A DNA stretch of 64,000 bases from Coffea arabica (taxonomy: Eukaryota; Streptophyta; Magnoliopsida; Gentianales; Rubiaceae): NCBI RefSeq assembly GCF_036785885.1, contig NC_092326.1:1302001-1366000 (forward strand), written 5' to 3'. This document shows, piece after piece, positions 32,036-44,736 of this stretch. Below the pieces are notes generated by a model. The model did no database searches. It worked only from the letters and a program-made list of their open reading frames with translations, and had not been told where the DNA came from. The translations under genes and the position numbers were made by a program. Numbering within the stretch: position 1 is the stretch's first letter; each line of letters begins with the position of its first letter.

Positions 32036-34518
32036 TTATATATGAATTAATCTTTTCTATACATATATACTAGAGGAAGATAGCCCACGATGTGCGGGAG
32101 TTTGGTGCATATGGTATAAAATCGTTTTTAATTTTTTATTTGATGTAACAGCATGGAAAACTAATTTTTAATAATAGAAAGATAATCATGAAAAGATTAA
32201 GGATAACTATATATTAAACTTCGTAAGAATGGAAGATTGAGTAAAAACGGAATATATAAATTTCATTCCCTAACGGGTACTCATATTTACATGAAAGTAA
32301 AGTAGTAGGCTGTTGCATTTAACTTCTATCGAACATGGTAATTGTCTGTTGTAGTAGTAGTAGTTTTCCTTGCATTGTGTTTGTTATCTTGTAGATAGGT
32401 TGAGAACTGCAAAATTGCTAGATATATTTTTAGATTAAAATCTCAGTTTTAATTTGTCCAAATCATTATTTGCCTTCTCTTAGAGCAAAACCTTCACTTT
32501 TGCTATTATGAATCAGACAATGAACAATGAAACTTGACTATTGCAACTTCCTGCAGACTCTGAGCAAACAGAAGAGGAATATCCCCAGCTTAGAAATGAG
32601 AAGCATAAGACTATCCAGACGGGAAAAAAAATGTATTTTAACAGGAAGAAATAATACATAGAAGTGCTTGTGCTTAACAATAGATGACATTGGATAGTGC
32701 TACCTGATTCTTGTACACAAAAAAATGATACTAAGAATAGAATCAAATCATACCAGTGAAAATCAAGGTTTGCAAGCTATTACTACCAACAAACAAATAA
32801 TAGTACACTTTAAAAAGAAATAATCATCAAATACGGCAAAGAAAGTTTGGAATTCATTGTTCAGCACTAAAGAAGCTAGAATTTGAAACCTTATGTAAAA
32901 CGTGTTTAGCACCAACATAAAGCATGAGTCTTCGTATTTTATCATCTTCAGGAAACTCTTTTCCTGGACAAATGTTACATAAAAAATGCACTTATGAAGT
33001 CATAAAGGCAGAAGAATAAATTATATTGTTGTTTAAATGTCTATAGGAACTTTCATCTCCAAACAGGAAACTAAAAAAAAGAACTGAACAGGAAAATAAT
33101 CATGAGAAAATTGTGTGCATGGCAATGATTTAACAGTCTAAACAGACAATCTAAAATAATAGGAGCTCCACCAAGTTCCCAAAAGTTAGGAGCATTCCAA
33201 ATGTACTTAATGGTCTACGGGACAACATGATCACAACGTTCAGAATTTGATCATCAGTGTGAAAATTGCAACTAAGAGGGAGAGGACTTTAGCCAACTAC
33301 TTTTTTGATTATTAGAGGTAGATTTACTTGGGATTTCTATTCTTATTGGTATTTATTCTTTATTGGTTTCAACCTTCTAATCATCCACATTCAAGTCAAG
33401 TACTTTGATGAATAGCTTAAGCAAATATACAAAAGAATACATGAAAGAATAAATTTTGACACAAACTCAAATCAATAGGACAAAGTATTAACTACCAATT
33501 CAAAATAACTCGGAATCTAACTATCACCAAAATCAATTGCATAAGAATCACCTTATTACCAAAGCAAACAATTAGATAAGAAATGACACCATTCAAAAAA
33601 TTCAATTGTAGTAGAAAAATCAATTACAGTATAAACCACACCATAATGCATCAATTGCAGTAGTTTTTTGGATTACCTTGTTCCAAATACTCCCTGCAAA
33701 AACTTTTTTCTCATAATTGCTCCAAACCTATTCCAACAAAATCACACCGTTTAAATTGTACACAGCAACCAAATTTGTGGGAAGCAATAATATTAACACT
33801 AAATTACGCTAACAGAGTATCTAATTTCAGAATAGAAGCATTTAGCTCACAATAGAAACTATGATTTTACAAGCAAATCATACCATAAAAAAAATAATAA
33901 AAGCTGACCTCAAGCTAAACCACCAAGAATAGTTTCAGCATAAAACCATATTGAAATCTAGAGTACAATGGCAGTACAAATAAGCATTTACTGGAAGATG
34001 AAAGGGACATAACGGAAGAATGTGAAGGAGAGCACATTTGAAGAAATGAAGATGAAATTGATGCTTAGTTATAAATTCCTTAATAAACACTTTAATTGAC
34101 ATGAAAATGGCATTTGAATGTCTTCAAGTTATAATAGTAAAGCAATGGTAATAATTGATACTATTTATAATTTAATTAATACAAGCCAATCAATGCCTCT
34201 ATAAGGATATTTAAGTAATTACACCAATAAAGAAGCTATCATGGGTTATACCCATTGTAGAAAAGATAACCACATAATCACGCATTCCCAAAATACCCAA
34301 ACCTTTGAACAAATCACAAGAACATTTCAGTAAATATAAAAATACACATGCTATCTTAAGTAGTGCCCAGCATTATAACTACACTCAAAACAACCTTACA
34401 ATCCTAAAATGCCCCTACTCTTACGGTTGATTTCAAAGCCATTCTTTGACCCAAACTCATTCTTATATAGTATAAGGATATGTTGGTATATATGTATGTA
34501 TGTATGCATGTATGTATG
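32036..34518. other. Interval between the 85-bp direct repeats
   Basis: AT-rich; no gene or coding domain is recognised on either strand. It begins with CTAGAGGAAGATAGCCCACGATGTGCGGG (32070-32098), GC-richer text of a kind I associate loosely with repeat-element ends. Repeated CAATTGCAGTAG words occur at 33605-33665. Confidence 0.4.
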
Positions 34519-34602
34519 TGGATTGTGTTTTGCATAATTCATGAAAGGAGTTAGCCATGACAAAAATACTGACCTTGTCATAAAACAAATCAGAAAATTT
34601 AC
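34519..34602 (+). repeat. 85-bp direct repeat, right copy
   Basis: Matches 31948-32035 as described there. It ends directly at a long TA microsatellite. Confidence 0.75.
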
Positions 34603-34605
<3 letters not shown>

Positions 34606-34652
<47 letters not shown>

Positions 34653-34653
34653 T
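34606..34653. repeat. (TA)n microsatellite
   Basis: Nearly uninterrupted AT dinucleotides, with a GTATAT variation near the right end. Confidence 0.9.
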
Positions 34654-35318
34654 TATGTGGAGACGTACATTTTTCAACCTAAACCTCTCAATGAGCCTTC
34701 AGCTCCCCATTTGTTTTTCTCATATTTTAATTTATTTCATTGATCAAAATATCATTAATGCTTTTTGTTTGGGTTAAATCTAAAAATATTGTTTTATTAG
34801 TTAAGTTTAGTTTCTAAAAGTAGAATATTCCAAATGTGACATATCAAAAATAGGAAAGAGTGCCAATAATTGTGAAATCTAAATTTCATATTTTAATTAA
34901 TCTTCCCAAAGTAGCATATGATCAGGTTTGAGGTTGGCTAATTTACCAAAAATTAGAATAAACAATTAAACGTTATGAACATAATATTAAGGAAAATTTC
35001 CAAAATTCCTTTAGTCTTTTATTAACCTTAACAAAAGTAAGTATGTTTGTCCAAGAACTATAACATGTCACTAAGGAAACATCTTTCGAATATCTAAGTA
35101 TATAAAGTGTGATTTGAATCTGTGGTACTAAAATTTTGTGTCATCTTTTACATTATCTCTAAAAATTTCAAAATGTAAAACCAAATTTTAGTAAAATAAC
35201 TTTTACACATATGACACATATAAAGTGTGCCTTGATCACGAATTGATATCAATTGCAACTTGGGGCTACGTGTGTATATATATATATATAGAGAGAGAGA
35301 TTTACACAAACCACAAAC
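34654..35318. other. 5' flank of gene 3
   Basis: No gene is seen. A TATATATATA run followed by GAGAGAGAGA (35273-35300) lies 20-45 bases ahead of the gene 3 ATG; it may lie in the core promoter or 5' leader. This flank does not resemble the flank of gene 2. Confidence 0.5.
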
Positions 35319-35565
35319 ATGGAATCTGGTATGATAAATTTGGGAAGCTCTCTAAAAGTACCCTATGTTCAGGAGTTGGCTAAGGAGAAATTTGCATCAG
35401 TTCCACCCCGATACCCGATACATACGACCTGATCCAACCAAACTTCATGGGGTCTCCACAGAGGAAATCCCAGTAATTGACATGCAAAGGTTGCTTTCTG
35501 ATGAATCAGTGAATCCAGAGCTTGAAAAGTTGCATTTTGCCTGCAAAGAATGGGGCTTCTTCCAG
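35319..35565 (+). pseudogene. Gene 3 exon 1 with 7-bp tandem duplication
   Basis: ATG at 35319 opens [20 protein letters not shown]. The bases CCGATAC occur twice in a row (35408-35414 and 35415-35421). Frame 1 ends in TGA shortly after, while [12 protein letters not shown]...[12 protein letters not shown] and [16 protein letters not shown] continue in the shifted frame to the donor CAG|GTTTGT. Confidence 0.9.
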
Positions 35566-36061
35566 GTTTGTCATTTCGTATTTGTATATGCATATATTAG
35601 GTACTGTTGTTGACCTAATAATGGAGTCTGATTGTAATAGTATTTGCTCAAAATCTACTAGTCATTTCAATTTGGTTTTTACCACAACTTTAACTTACTT
35701 TCAAGGGAATAAAATAATTCTGAAATATTTATTATGTTAATAACTATGACTTTTCAGGACTGTAGGTAAATGATATATCTTGCCACAAGTTTTTTTTTTC
35801 ATATTGAAATGTTTCTTTTCTTGTAATTATCCAGAAATTTTATGTCAAAAGCAAGCATGCCTACCCTAATATATGAACTCATTTGACTAGAATGTAATAG
35901 GAGTGATCTCCTTTTCTTTCCTGCTTTTCCTAGGATCTTCTTTGAATTGTTATACAAGGACAATCATCTAATTTAAATTGATATACATGCCTGCTGTTAA
36001 AATGGAGAAGTGTTATAATAGTCAGCACCAAATAATTAGTGACTGTACAATTTGTCACCAG

Positions 36062-36309
36062 CTGATTAATCATGGAGTGAGCTCTTCATTAGTGGACAAA
36101 CTGAAACTAGAGATGCAAAAGTTTTTCAATTTGACGATTGAAGAGAAGAAGAGATTTGCCCGGGAACCGGGCGATGTAGAAGGATATGGACAGGTCTTTG
36201 TTGTATCTGAGGAACAAAAACTTGACTGGGCTGACATGATTTTCATGGTCACTCTGCCAACTCACTTGAGAAAACCTCATTTACTTCCCAACCTTCCTCT
36301 TCCATTCAG
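36062..36309 (+). pseudogene. Gene 3 exon 2
   Basis: The acceptor TCACCAG precedes LINHGVSSSLVDKLKLEMQK; the exon passes [20 protein letters not shown] and LDWADMIFMV and ends LPLPF-R at ATTCAG|GTACAA. It is fully open, with the same length and phase as gene 2 exon 2. Confidence 0.92.
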
Positions 36310-36350
36310 GTACAAGAAAATTTGCACACACATTCATATCATTGTATTTA

Positions 36351-36624
36351 GGATGCATTTGATAAAATTAAAGTTTGAAAACTGAAATCTGAAATCTGAA
36401 TCCATTAAGTTATTGAATTATTAAGTATTAAATCAAATACATTTGAGTATATATCACATTCGGTGATAAGTGAAAAGTTTATCACTTATTTTTTATAGCA
36501 AGTTTTGCTTAAAAAATTTAATGACATTTAATTAATTCAGATATTCAATTTTTGGTTATCAAATGTATCTGAATATATTAAGATCTAAATAAATTAAGTT
36601 TAAATGATGAATGTTGTCAAACAG
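36351..36624. mobile_element. Possible small MITE in gene 3 intron 2
   Basis: GGATGCATTTGATAAAATT at the left and (reverse complement of the right end) CCTGTTTGACAACATTC are loosely similar ends around AT-rich DNA rich in GAATC/ATTAAG words, a look common to plant MITEs. The target duplication is unclear. Gene 2 intron 2 has no equivalent. Confidence 0.4.
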
Positions 36625-38616
36625 GACTATAGTAACATCACACGCGGTATAACTTTTGAAAGTCATAAGCGTCTAAAATTCTCTACACTTGTCTAAAATT
36701 TTAAAATTTTGTGGGTGAAAATACTTAAAAGCTAGGGATAAGATGATCATAGACTAGTAATAGGTTAAGAAAATAAGTGGTTAGTAGCAGTATGTAACTT
36801 TGCAAATCACCGTACCTGTAATCTTTCTTTTTCCTTTTACATAAATTGTCAACATCTTGATATATATAAAGAAACTGAAAGTCTAGAATCGAAATTGTAA
36901 AGAGATATAATGATGATTTTTATGATTTATAAACTGGATTTACAATAAGAGACATTATTTAAGTGTGGCGGTTTGATTCTTTCATGTATTTTAATTGATG
37001 GAAATATGAACATTTTGGTCCTTTATTATAGCAGTGGTGGTTAATTTGGTTCTTTATATACTACCGCTTGCTAATTTATTCCTTATCTCCTCTACTCCTT
37101 TATTTCTACAGTGGCAATGTCGATATCTTTGTAATACCAACATTGCATGGAAGTTTATGAATTAAGGGTCGTAATTAGAGATTTGGGAAAATTAGGAGAG
37201 GGGAAATCGATAGATTACAAATACTGCATTGATTTTATTTTATGGAAATCAGGGATTAATTGGTAGACGGAAGTACGCAATAAATCTTCATCACTGAAAT
37301 AAAGGACTTGAACTATATAATTCCCTTCTAATAAGCAAAGTAATAAAGGACTTGATGAGCTAATTAAGTACTTTGTCTTAAATCTTAAAGAACAGTAAAT
37401 AAAGAAAGATGTAGATAATGGTTATGCAGCATCTTAATCACTGTTTGTGAATTTTGTTTTGTCGAAAAAAATAATAATATATGTCTCATTCAGTTGTTGA
37501 GGGGTAAAAAAGACGATAACCACTCAATTATTCTTTATTCTAGGTCACAATTTGTTTATAAAAAGTATTCCATTGATGACTAAAATGCTTTATTCAGAAA
37601 AATTTTTTTTGATAATGCTGGTAGGTAGCCCGCCAGAACTAAACATATAATTGGTTAACAGAAAAAAGCTTTTACATATAATTGAAACCGAGGAGGCAAT
37701 AATAAAGCCAAATGCTGTTATATGAAAAATTGTAGCGGAGAATATCTGAGTGTACATAATATATATATTTTTTATTATGTAGATGCATTTATTTGGAAGT
37801 CGTACTGTCTTAGGGGCCGACGTACAACATGAAACATCGAATGTTACCCCTTCAATAAAATTCCATGTGTAAGACAGCTTATCAGCCACTCCTTCAAAGA
37901 AAGAAAAAAAAAGACAGCTTATCAGCCACTAAGTGTCCTAAGGATTGAATATTTTGATCATTATCTGTCTTAAAGTCTCCACATGATAGGCCTTTTCTTC
38001 TTATTTTTTAACCCAAAATTGCTACCAAGCTATGATAGTTCTGTCGATCCAAAATTCTACAAACTCTAAAAGAATTATGATGGTATTTTCTTTTTCAAAT
38101 TAAAAAATACATACCCTGGTAAATCACCATTAAAAGTTGTTTATCATAGTGATAGAACTATTGTCATCTTTGCTTATCAAATAATAAATATGGTGTTAAA
38201 ACTTTCACACTCTTTTTGTATATTTGTGTTAAATATATTATGATTGTTCTGGAAAGTAATTCAAATGTTATAAGCTGAGGGTATTTTAGGATATTCATTA
38301 AAAATTTTGACCAAGTCTAAGGTTTGGTTACCAAAAATGTCAAATTAGGGGAGGTAGGTGTAATTTTTGAAACCTTAAGGGAGCTCAATAAAATTGTTAA
38401 AAATCTTAGGGAAGGTTTATGAAATTATCCCTTTCTTAAATCTTACCTTCTTAATTGTCTTTATGAGGAAAATTAATAAGCCATGTCACCGCCAGATGAT
38501 GATAAAACATCCATCCTTGCTTGCATCAAAAATTAGTTAACATCTAAAGCATTGTGCATTGTTATTATATGTTGGATATTCTTTACTTTTTATTTACATT
38601 TTTTTTAACATTGTAG
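36625..38616. other. Gene 3 intron 2, remainder
   Basis: No gene is seen. A 20-base word AAGACAGCTTATCAGCCACT is duplicated at 37871 and 37911. Text at 38275-38435 (AGGGGAGGTAGGTG...GAAACCTTAAGGGAG...TTATGAAATTATCC) resembles a dispersed repeat also seen in altered form at 62099-62180. Confidence 0.5.
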
Positions 38617-38941
38617 AGAAACTCTAGACCAGTACTCAAGGGAATTGAAAATCCTTGCCATCAAGGTCCTTCAGCAAATGACAAAAGCATTAGGAATGAA
38701 GCTTGAAGATATGACAATGCTTTTTCAATAAGGGCTGCAATCAATGAGGATGAACAATTATCCACCGTGTCCCCAACCTGAGCTAGTGATCGGCCTTTGC
38801 CCCCACTCTGATGCTACTGGGCTTACCATATTACTGCAAGTCAATGAAGTGGAAGGCCTCCAAATCAAAAAGGCTGGAGCTTGGGTTCCTGTTGTACCAC
38901 TTCCTAATGCATTCACAGTCAATGTTGGAGACATTTTAGAG
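38617..38941 (+). pseudogene. Gene 3 exon 3 with in-frame stop
   Basis: The acceptor TTGTAG precedes ETLDQYSRELKILAIKVL and ALGMKLEDMTMLFQ, then TAA at 38729-38731, then [38 protein letters not shown] and NVGDILE up to GAG|GTAATC. Gene 2 has a Glu codon (GAA) at the stop position, so a single G-to-T change explains it. HSD holds two of the three iron ligands. Confidence 0.92.
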
Positions 38942-39385
38942 GTAATCATGCTCAAAATCCTTTCTCCCAAGATACAATGTGAATATGAGCAATCTCTTCA
39001 AATTGCTTTTCTGTTTATATAATTACAACATCTATCTATTTTTTGGCCTCCCTTATGAGATATTTTCAAATTGGTTTCTACAATTATGAACATATATGGA
39101 AATTAGAATGTCCTCCCCATATTTCAATAGTATTCAAGAGATAATCTTTCCGATTATGATTAGTATGCCTACACTAGGTTGATGTGTAAGACTAATTATC
39201 AACTTGCACCGCCTAGAAAATGAGGCCAGGTCAAAGTGTAGCTTTCATGCCAAAATTTAACTTTTGACAAATTTGTGCCTGAACTTCTAACTTTGGCTGC
39301 TTTGTCAGAGTTAACGAATGTTGTTTATTGGTAGAATATTGAGTACTTTAATAGAACACGTATCTTTATAAAGTAAAAAAAAAAA

Positions 39386-39793
39386 GGGTTAAATACCAAA
39401 AACCCCCCTGTGGTTTGACTAATGTTCACTTTACCTCCCTATAGTTTGGAAACCTACAATTTGACTCCCCGTCGTTTCAACTAAAGTAAAAGTCTGACGG
39501 AAAACATCTAAACTAACGTCTGAAAGTAAAATGTCAAAATTGCCCCTCTATAAGGGTTTTGGGTTAAGTACGAAAAACCACCCTGTGGTTTGTCAAATGT
39601 ACACTTTACCTCCCTATGGTTTGAAAACATACAATTTAACTCCCTATCTTTTCACCTAAAGTGAAAATCTAACAGAAATTCCATTAAATACACTTTAGTT
39701 GAAACGACAGGGAGTCAAATTGTAGGTTTTCAAATCATAGGGAGTTAAAGTGAACATTAGGCAAACCACAGGGGGATTTTTGGTATTTAACCC
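39386..39793. mobile_element. Fold-back MITE in gene 3 intron 3
   Basis: Arms of about 100 bp form an inverted repeat: GGGTTAAATACCAAAAACCC...CCTGTGGTTTG at the left and its reverse complement ending at 39793. A third copy of the arm lies inside (about 39555-39660) in the left arm's orientation (GGGTTAAGTACGAAAAACCA). It sits between A runs of 11 and 10 bases, so a 9-10 bp target duplication of A bases (Mutator-like) is possible but not provable. Noncoding. Confidence 0.82.
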
Positions 39794-40339
39794 AAAAAAA
39801 AAACATAAAATATATGAATGAAAAGGTCTTTATATTGAAAAAGCAGTTTTATTCATATTAGTAACCAATTTAATTGATTAATTACTTCATTATTCGAGTA
39901 ATATTTCCCAAGAATGTAAAACTTGGGCGTAATAACTTAAAAATTAGTATTGTACATGCCCTTACACCCCACCCTCCAAATTATTGCTTACCTGTGATGT
40001 ACGAGTGATAAAATTCAAACTACTTTCCTTTCATCGTTTTGAAAAAAGTGCTTGCTCTTTTTCCCAACAAGTTTGTTATGATTTTCAGAAAGGAATTTAC
40101 TTTTTGTCTTGATTTCAATGCTAATTACACAAGTTACTTACAAATCATGTCCTGGATATATCAGGGTATGGCTTCTGAATTCTATCTCCAATGTTTTTGG
40201 GGCATAACAGTAGTTATAGGTGGACTCACAAGATTGCCCTGTCAACTATATCCTATTATTGAGCCTAATTGAACTTTTATGAGAATGTATGCTACACAGT
40301 ACACAGTTGGGAATAATGTGATTTTTTTAACTGATGCAG

Positions 40340-40597
40340 ATTGTGACAAATGGGATTTACAAGAGTGTTGAGCATCGGGCAACTGTGAATTTGCACAATG
40401 AAAGGCTTTCCATTGCGACGTTTCTCGCCCCAAAATTGGATGGTGGTATGGGTCCAACGCCAAGTCTTATCACCCCTGAAAATCCAGCAATTTTCAAAAG
40501 AATTAGTATGATTGACTATTCAAAAGCCTTTTTTTCCCGTGAACTAGATGGGAAATCATTCATTGACGCAATCAGGACCCAAATCGAAGACTTTTAG
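40340..40597 (+). pseudogene. Gene 3 exon 4
   Basis: The acceptor GATGCAG precedes IVTNGIYKSVEHRATVNLHN and continues open to TAG (40595-40597). It carries the third iron-ligand His and the R-x-S motif. Length and phase equal those of gene 1 exon 4. Confidence 0.92.
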
Positions 40598-42437
40598 GCT
40601 CTTAGTACCTTTATGATTTTTCTCTTTGAAACTTATATACACTGTTGACATGGTGTCCCCTCTTCATCGCCTCCCCCAACTTTCATTCACCACAAATTGT
40701 ATAATTGTTTAAGAATTAATCCTGTATATACTGACACTATATATGCTATTAGATTCGAATGCATGACAACTAATATTAATTTAAATTTAAAATTTAAAAT
40801 TTGAAACAAATAGTATGCATACAAGTCGAATACTGTATACATTATTAATGTATTGAAAATTAATCTATTTTTTAAATATGAAAGAGAATGATGAGTAATT
40901 GTATATGCTATCAACGACGTATTAGAAGTCTTTTTTATGCCAAATCTTGATAAGGGGAACCAAAAAAAACCAAAAAAAAAAAAATCTTTGCTATTTTACA
41001 CAACTATAAATCTTTGAATATATTGCTATTTCATAAGTTTGATTTTCGTTTATTTCATATTCTATTCACTGACATAGCTTCACTCCTTCGAATCTTACCC
41101 CATCAACATTGTGGAAATTTAGCCAGATGAAACAGATTGGGAATGTTTTAAAAGGCAAAAGTGTTAGGCTGATGCCCCAATTCTAAGCGGACCTCTCACT
41201 ATTCCCTTTTTTTCCCCTTAAAAGGTAAAACGTCAACTTCCAAGTGCATGGGATAAGAAACCTTAATCAATAGAAGAATTATAGAGTCAATGCCATGTCC
41301 ACTTCTATCAACAGTTTGTCAAATTAGTTTCATTAACTCTAACATTTATCAAATAAATATCAATCTTACGTGGCAACATAGAAAAATCAAAAGGAAAACT
41401 ATGTGCTGATATGGTATTAAATTCAAATTTTGGGTTTTTCTATTATGTCCTTATAAGTTTAGCACAGAATAAGCATATAAAATAGAAAGGGTGGACTCGC
41501 TATAAATTTCAGTTATTATTATTTATTTTTTAAATTATAAAATTTTGTACAAATAATTGGAAAGTAGGTGCATCTCCTATCGTGCGTCCTGAATGAAACA
41601 ATTCTTAAAGTTTTAAACCTTGTTACTTGACTATATCTCAATCATCCATGTTGTTGCAAAGATTTGTTAATTAGACAATCATATACCAAGTATCACTCCG
41701 TTGCGTGATCTATCATCGAGGTGATTGACTGAGGCACCACAATTCGTCCTTGAGACTTCATTTTCATGGTTTCATTATTCAAAGCTAGAAATGAAACCAT
41801 TCAATGCTATAGGTCACCTAACCATAGGGCAGCATAGACGCCAACTTTATTCACTTTCATTCTAAATTGGCCCTTCTAATGGCACGGGAATTAAGAGATG
41901 GAGAGGGGTCACGATCGGTAAGGATGCCCGCCCCGTAGGGATAGAAATGTGGCGGAGAGAAATGCGGAGTGGGACTAGGGGTTGCAGGAATTTGTCTCAG
42001 TACTATCCCCACCTATAAATTAAATAAATTAATTAATACATAACTATATTTGTCAATATCTATGTACATATTATATATAGTAGGGGTGGAGGGGATTTGT
42101 ATCGGTACTATTCCCACCTATATATATATATATAGACACAGACACATACACATACACATACAGACATATACATTATAATTTGAAACTCATGATATCATGA
42201 TTTGTGTGGTAAAATGATGATTTTGTTATTTTTAGTTTAATGAATTTTTTTTTGTGTAGTGCATGTTTGCAATAAGATAATAATAGTAGCAGATATTACT
42301 TTAGTTATGCTAATAAATACGGAAAAATATTTTTAAAAGACTAAAGTATATTTTAAACTTCATTTCATGTTGAATATAAGTTAAAAGTTCAAAAGATTGA
42401 TTTATATAGTTATTTGTTGATACTATTTATGAAAAAT
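40598..42437. repeat. Spacer C, left part (3' flank of gene 3)
   Basis: Matches 305-1840 of spacer A in order, including the shared TCATCGCCTCCCCCAACTTT start, the GTGACTGAGGCAC region and the TA/CA microsatellite. It has about 375 bp (41038-41415) that spacer A lacks. It is interrupted at 42438 by the chromovirus and resumes at 55730. Confidence 0.85.
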
Positions 42438-44736
42438 TGTGAGGACTCGAAATTTCTATTATTTTAAAATCCCTAATTTTGGCTCAATTAATTATTTATT
42501 TGGATTTTTGCCACGAATAATATTTTCTAGCCAATTAGATCTAAGTACATGATTTTATAGTTCATTATATTTCTAAAGTGTCTCATTTTAAAAAAATAAA
42601 ATAAAATAAAAATATAGATGAATAAACAAATATTTTCATAAAAACTTAATTAGTGAAAAAGTGAAAACGTATTTCAACTTTAGCCAATTGGGAGTGCAAT
42701 AAGCTAAAAATTTAAGACATATACAATGGTCCTAAAATAGACAATTTTAGGTTTAAACACACAAGTAATAACTAGTGGTACAATCGTTATAAGAATTTTT
42801 CAAAGGTTTCAATTTTATTGCGCCTAAATTAGAAATACGTGTTTTCACGTGCGCGCTTAATTGGGAGACTTTGGACCATTATTTTGAGACAACTAGGAAT
42901 GAATAATATTTATACAAATGTAAGTGCCCTAGAGGTTTAGTGTACTAGTGCAACAAACGTAAGAGAAATCGAACACAAAACGCGAGTGTAGGGTACTAGT
43001 TATAATTGATTTGACGTATTAAAAGATTTGACGTCAAGCGTCTCTTATACGCAAAGGCTTCGGAACCGTAATTCATTTCCTTTCCTCTGCTGCAATGGAC
43101 GGCTAGACTGCAGCAAAGGAACAACCGAAGCTTCACCATTTCTTCTCTTCCAAAACTCAACCAAATTCCTACCAAAACTTCCATAGATTCTCACCAAACT
43201 TCACATTCATTTAGCTTTTCACTTGGACAACAACATAGGCTGAAAAAGGGAGGAGCTTTCACGGTTTCTTCAAGCTTCAAAGGACCGAAAAATCTGTCCA
43301 AACCAGCCATCAAAGTAGGTAGCAATCTAACACCTTCAACTTGTCTTATGGAAGTTGATTTACGCATTTGAGTTGGAATCTTTACTTTAATAGCTTGTAT
43401 TGTTGGAAATGTGGGCTCTATGAACTCCCACTTTGGGTTGATGGCTGTGATGATGTTTGATGATGGTTTATTTGCTGAATTAGAGCTTAAGGAAGTAGAT
43501 TAAAGGTGCTTTGTTACCAGAAACGTTATTGAACTCTTGAAACAAAAAGTTTCCATTTTACCCCTGCTCTGTTCGGTCACTTAAATGCAGAAATTTGAGG
43601 ATTTAATGGCTTGATTATGTTGTATATATGTTGTAGTAGTTGTGTACAAAATTTCATTGAAAAATATTGAGTTTTGATGGGTCAAACGAATTTATTTCCA
43701 AAGCTAGTAATCTGGGAAAACGGTTGCCATTGTAACCAGACCAGTGTTCGTGTTTCATCCATAACTCCGTACTCCGACATTGAAATCAAGTGTCGTTAGT
43801 GGCATTTGAAACTAGACGTTCCCATGTTTCCAACGGTGTATAGTGCACATTCTGGTTTCATGTGTGTGAGACACACCATTCATCTGAAGTCGGCTGTCCT
43901 GTTTCTCCGTTCTGCCGAAATGATTTGATGATGCTGCAACTTGAGGCTTGATTTTGAACTAGTTTCGTGCTGAAACTTGGAACGATTTCTTCTGTAAAGT
44001 TGTATCCCTGTGAATGTATTTTCTAACACTATCAAGGACTTCCAATTCCGAGTTAAATTGAGAGAGTTATGATCAAAATACGGCGACTGCCTCATTTTTG
44101 AAAACCTTAGCTTTGGACAGATTGCCTTAAGGATTTTTCCAAACTTTGGTTGATTGAATGACCACCCTTCCTAGGGTATTTTTCTATGAAATTTGATAGA
44201 GAGATAACCTTCATATGGAAGTATTATACTACAAAATTTGGTGTCAATCCAAGTCCGTTTAGGCACTTAACTAAAGGTCCAAAGTTGGAACCAAATCTGG
44301 AAATTTTGTAACAATCTTGAATTTTCCCCAACTTCGAGCTACCGTATCTTGGTACTCGAAACTCCGATTCTTGAGCCGCACGTTCCATCCAAAACTTTAC
44401 TTGTAGTTCTAAGTGAGTTATAAGTTTCAAGGGCCGGTTTCCAACGAGTGATTTTTGCCGAATTTCCAAAGTTAGCGAAAAACCAACCCGGCTCAATCCT
44501 AGCAATCTAGAACAGCAACTTTAGGCTCATTTTTGAATACCTTCCACTTAGATTCATGGAACGGTGTCTTCTAAGAACTTTTAGTAATTTCAAAGACAAT
44601 TCCAACGGTACCAAATTCATCAAGTTTTGATTAGTAGAAAAGAAGTTATGATTTTTCAAAGATTTGACCAAAAATCAAAAATTCTGAAATTTCAAAGAAA
44701 ATCCGCGAAGGAACAATTTTCCAGAATCCCGCCTTG

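Larger units (their letters stand above)
35319..40597 (+). pseudogene. SRG1-like 2OG-Fe(II) dioxygenase, four exons, broken (gene 3)
   Basis: All four exons of a DOXC-class 2OG/Fe(II) dioxygenase are present with GT-AG borders: 35319-35565, 36062-36309, 38617-38941 and 40340-40597. Without a 7-bp duplication the exons would sum to 1071 bases, 356 residues, the usual family length. The iron ligands (His and Asp in CPHSDATG, exon 3; His in EHRATVN, exon 4) and the 2OG-binding R-x-S (ERLSIA) are all there. Two lesions disable it: a tandem 7-bp duplication in exon 1 shifts the frame, and TAA at 38729-38731 interrupts exon 3 near codon 200, before the catalytic centre. It is probably a young pseudogene; an assembly error at either place would change that view. 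The substrate is unknown; relatives act on alkaloids, flavonoids and other small molecules. Confidence 0.88.
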
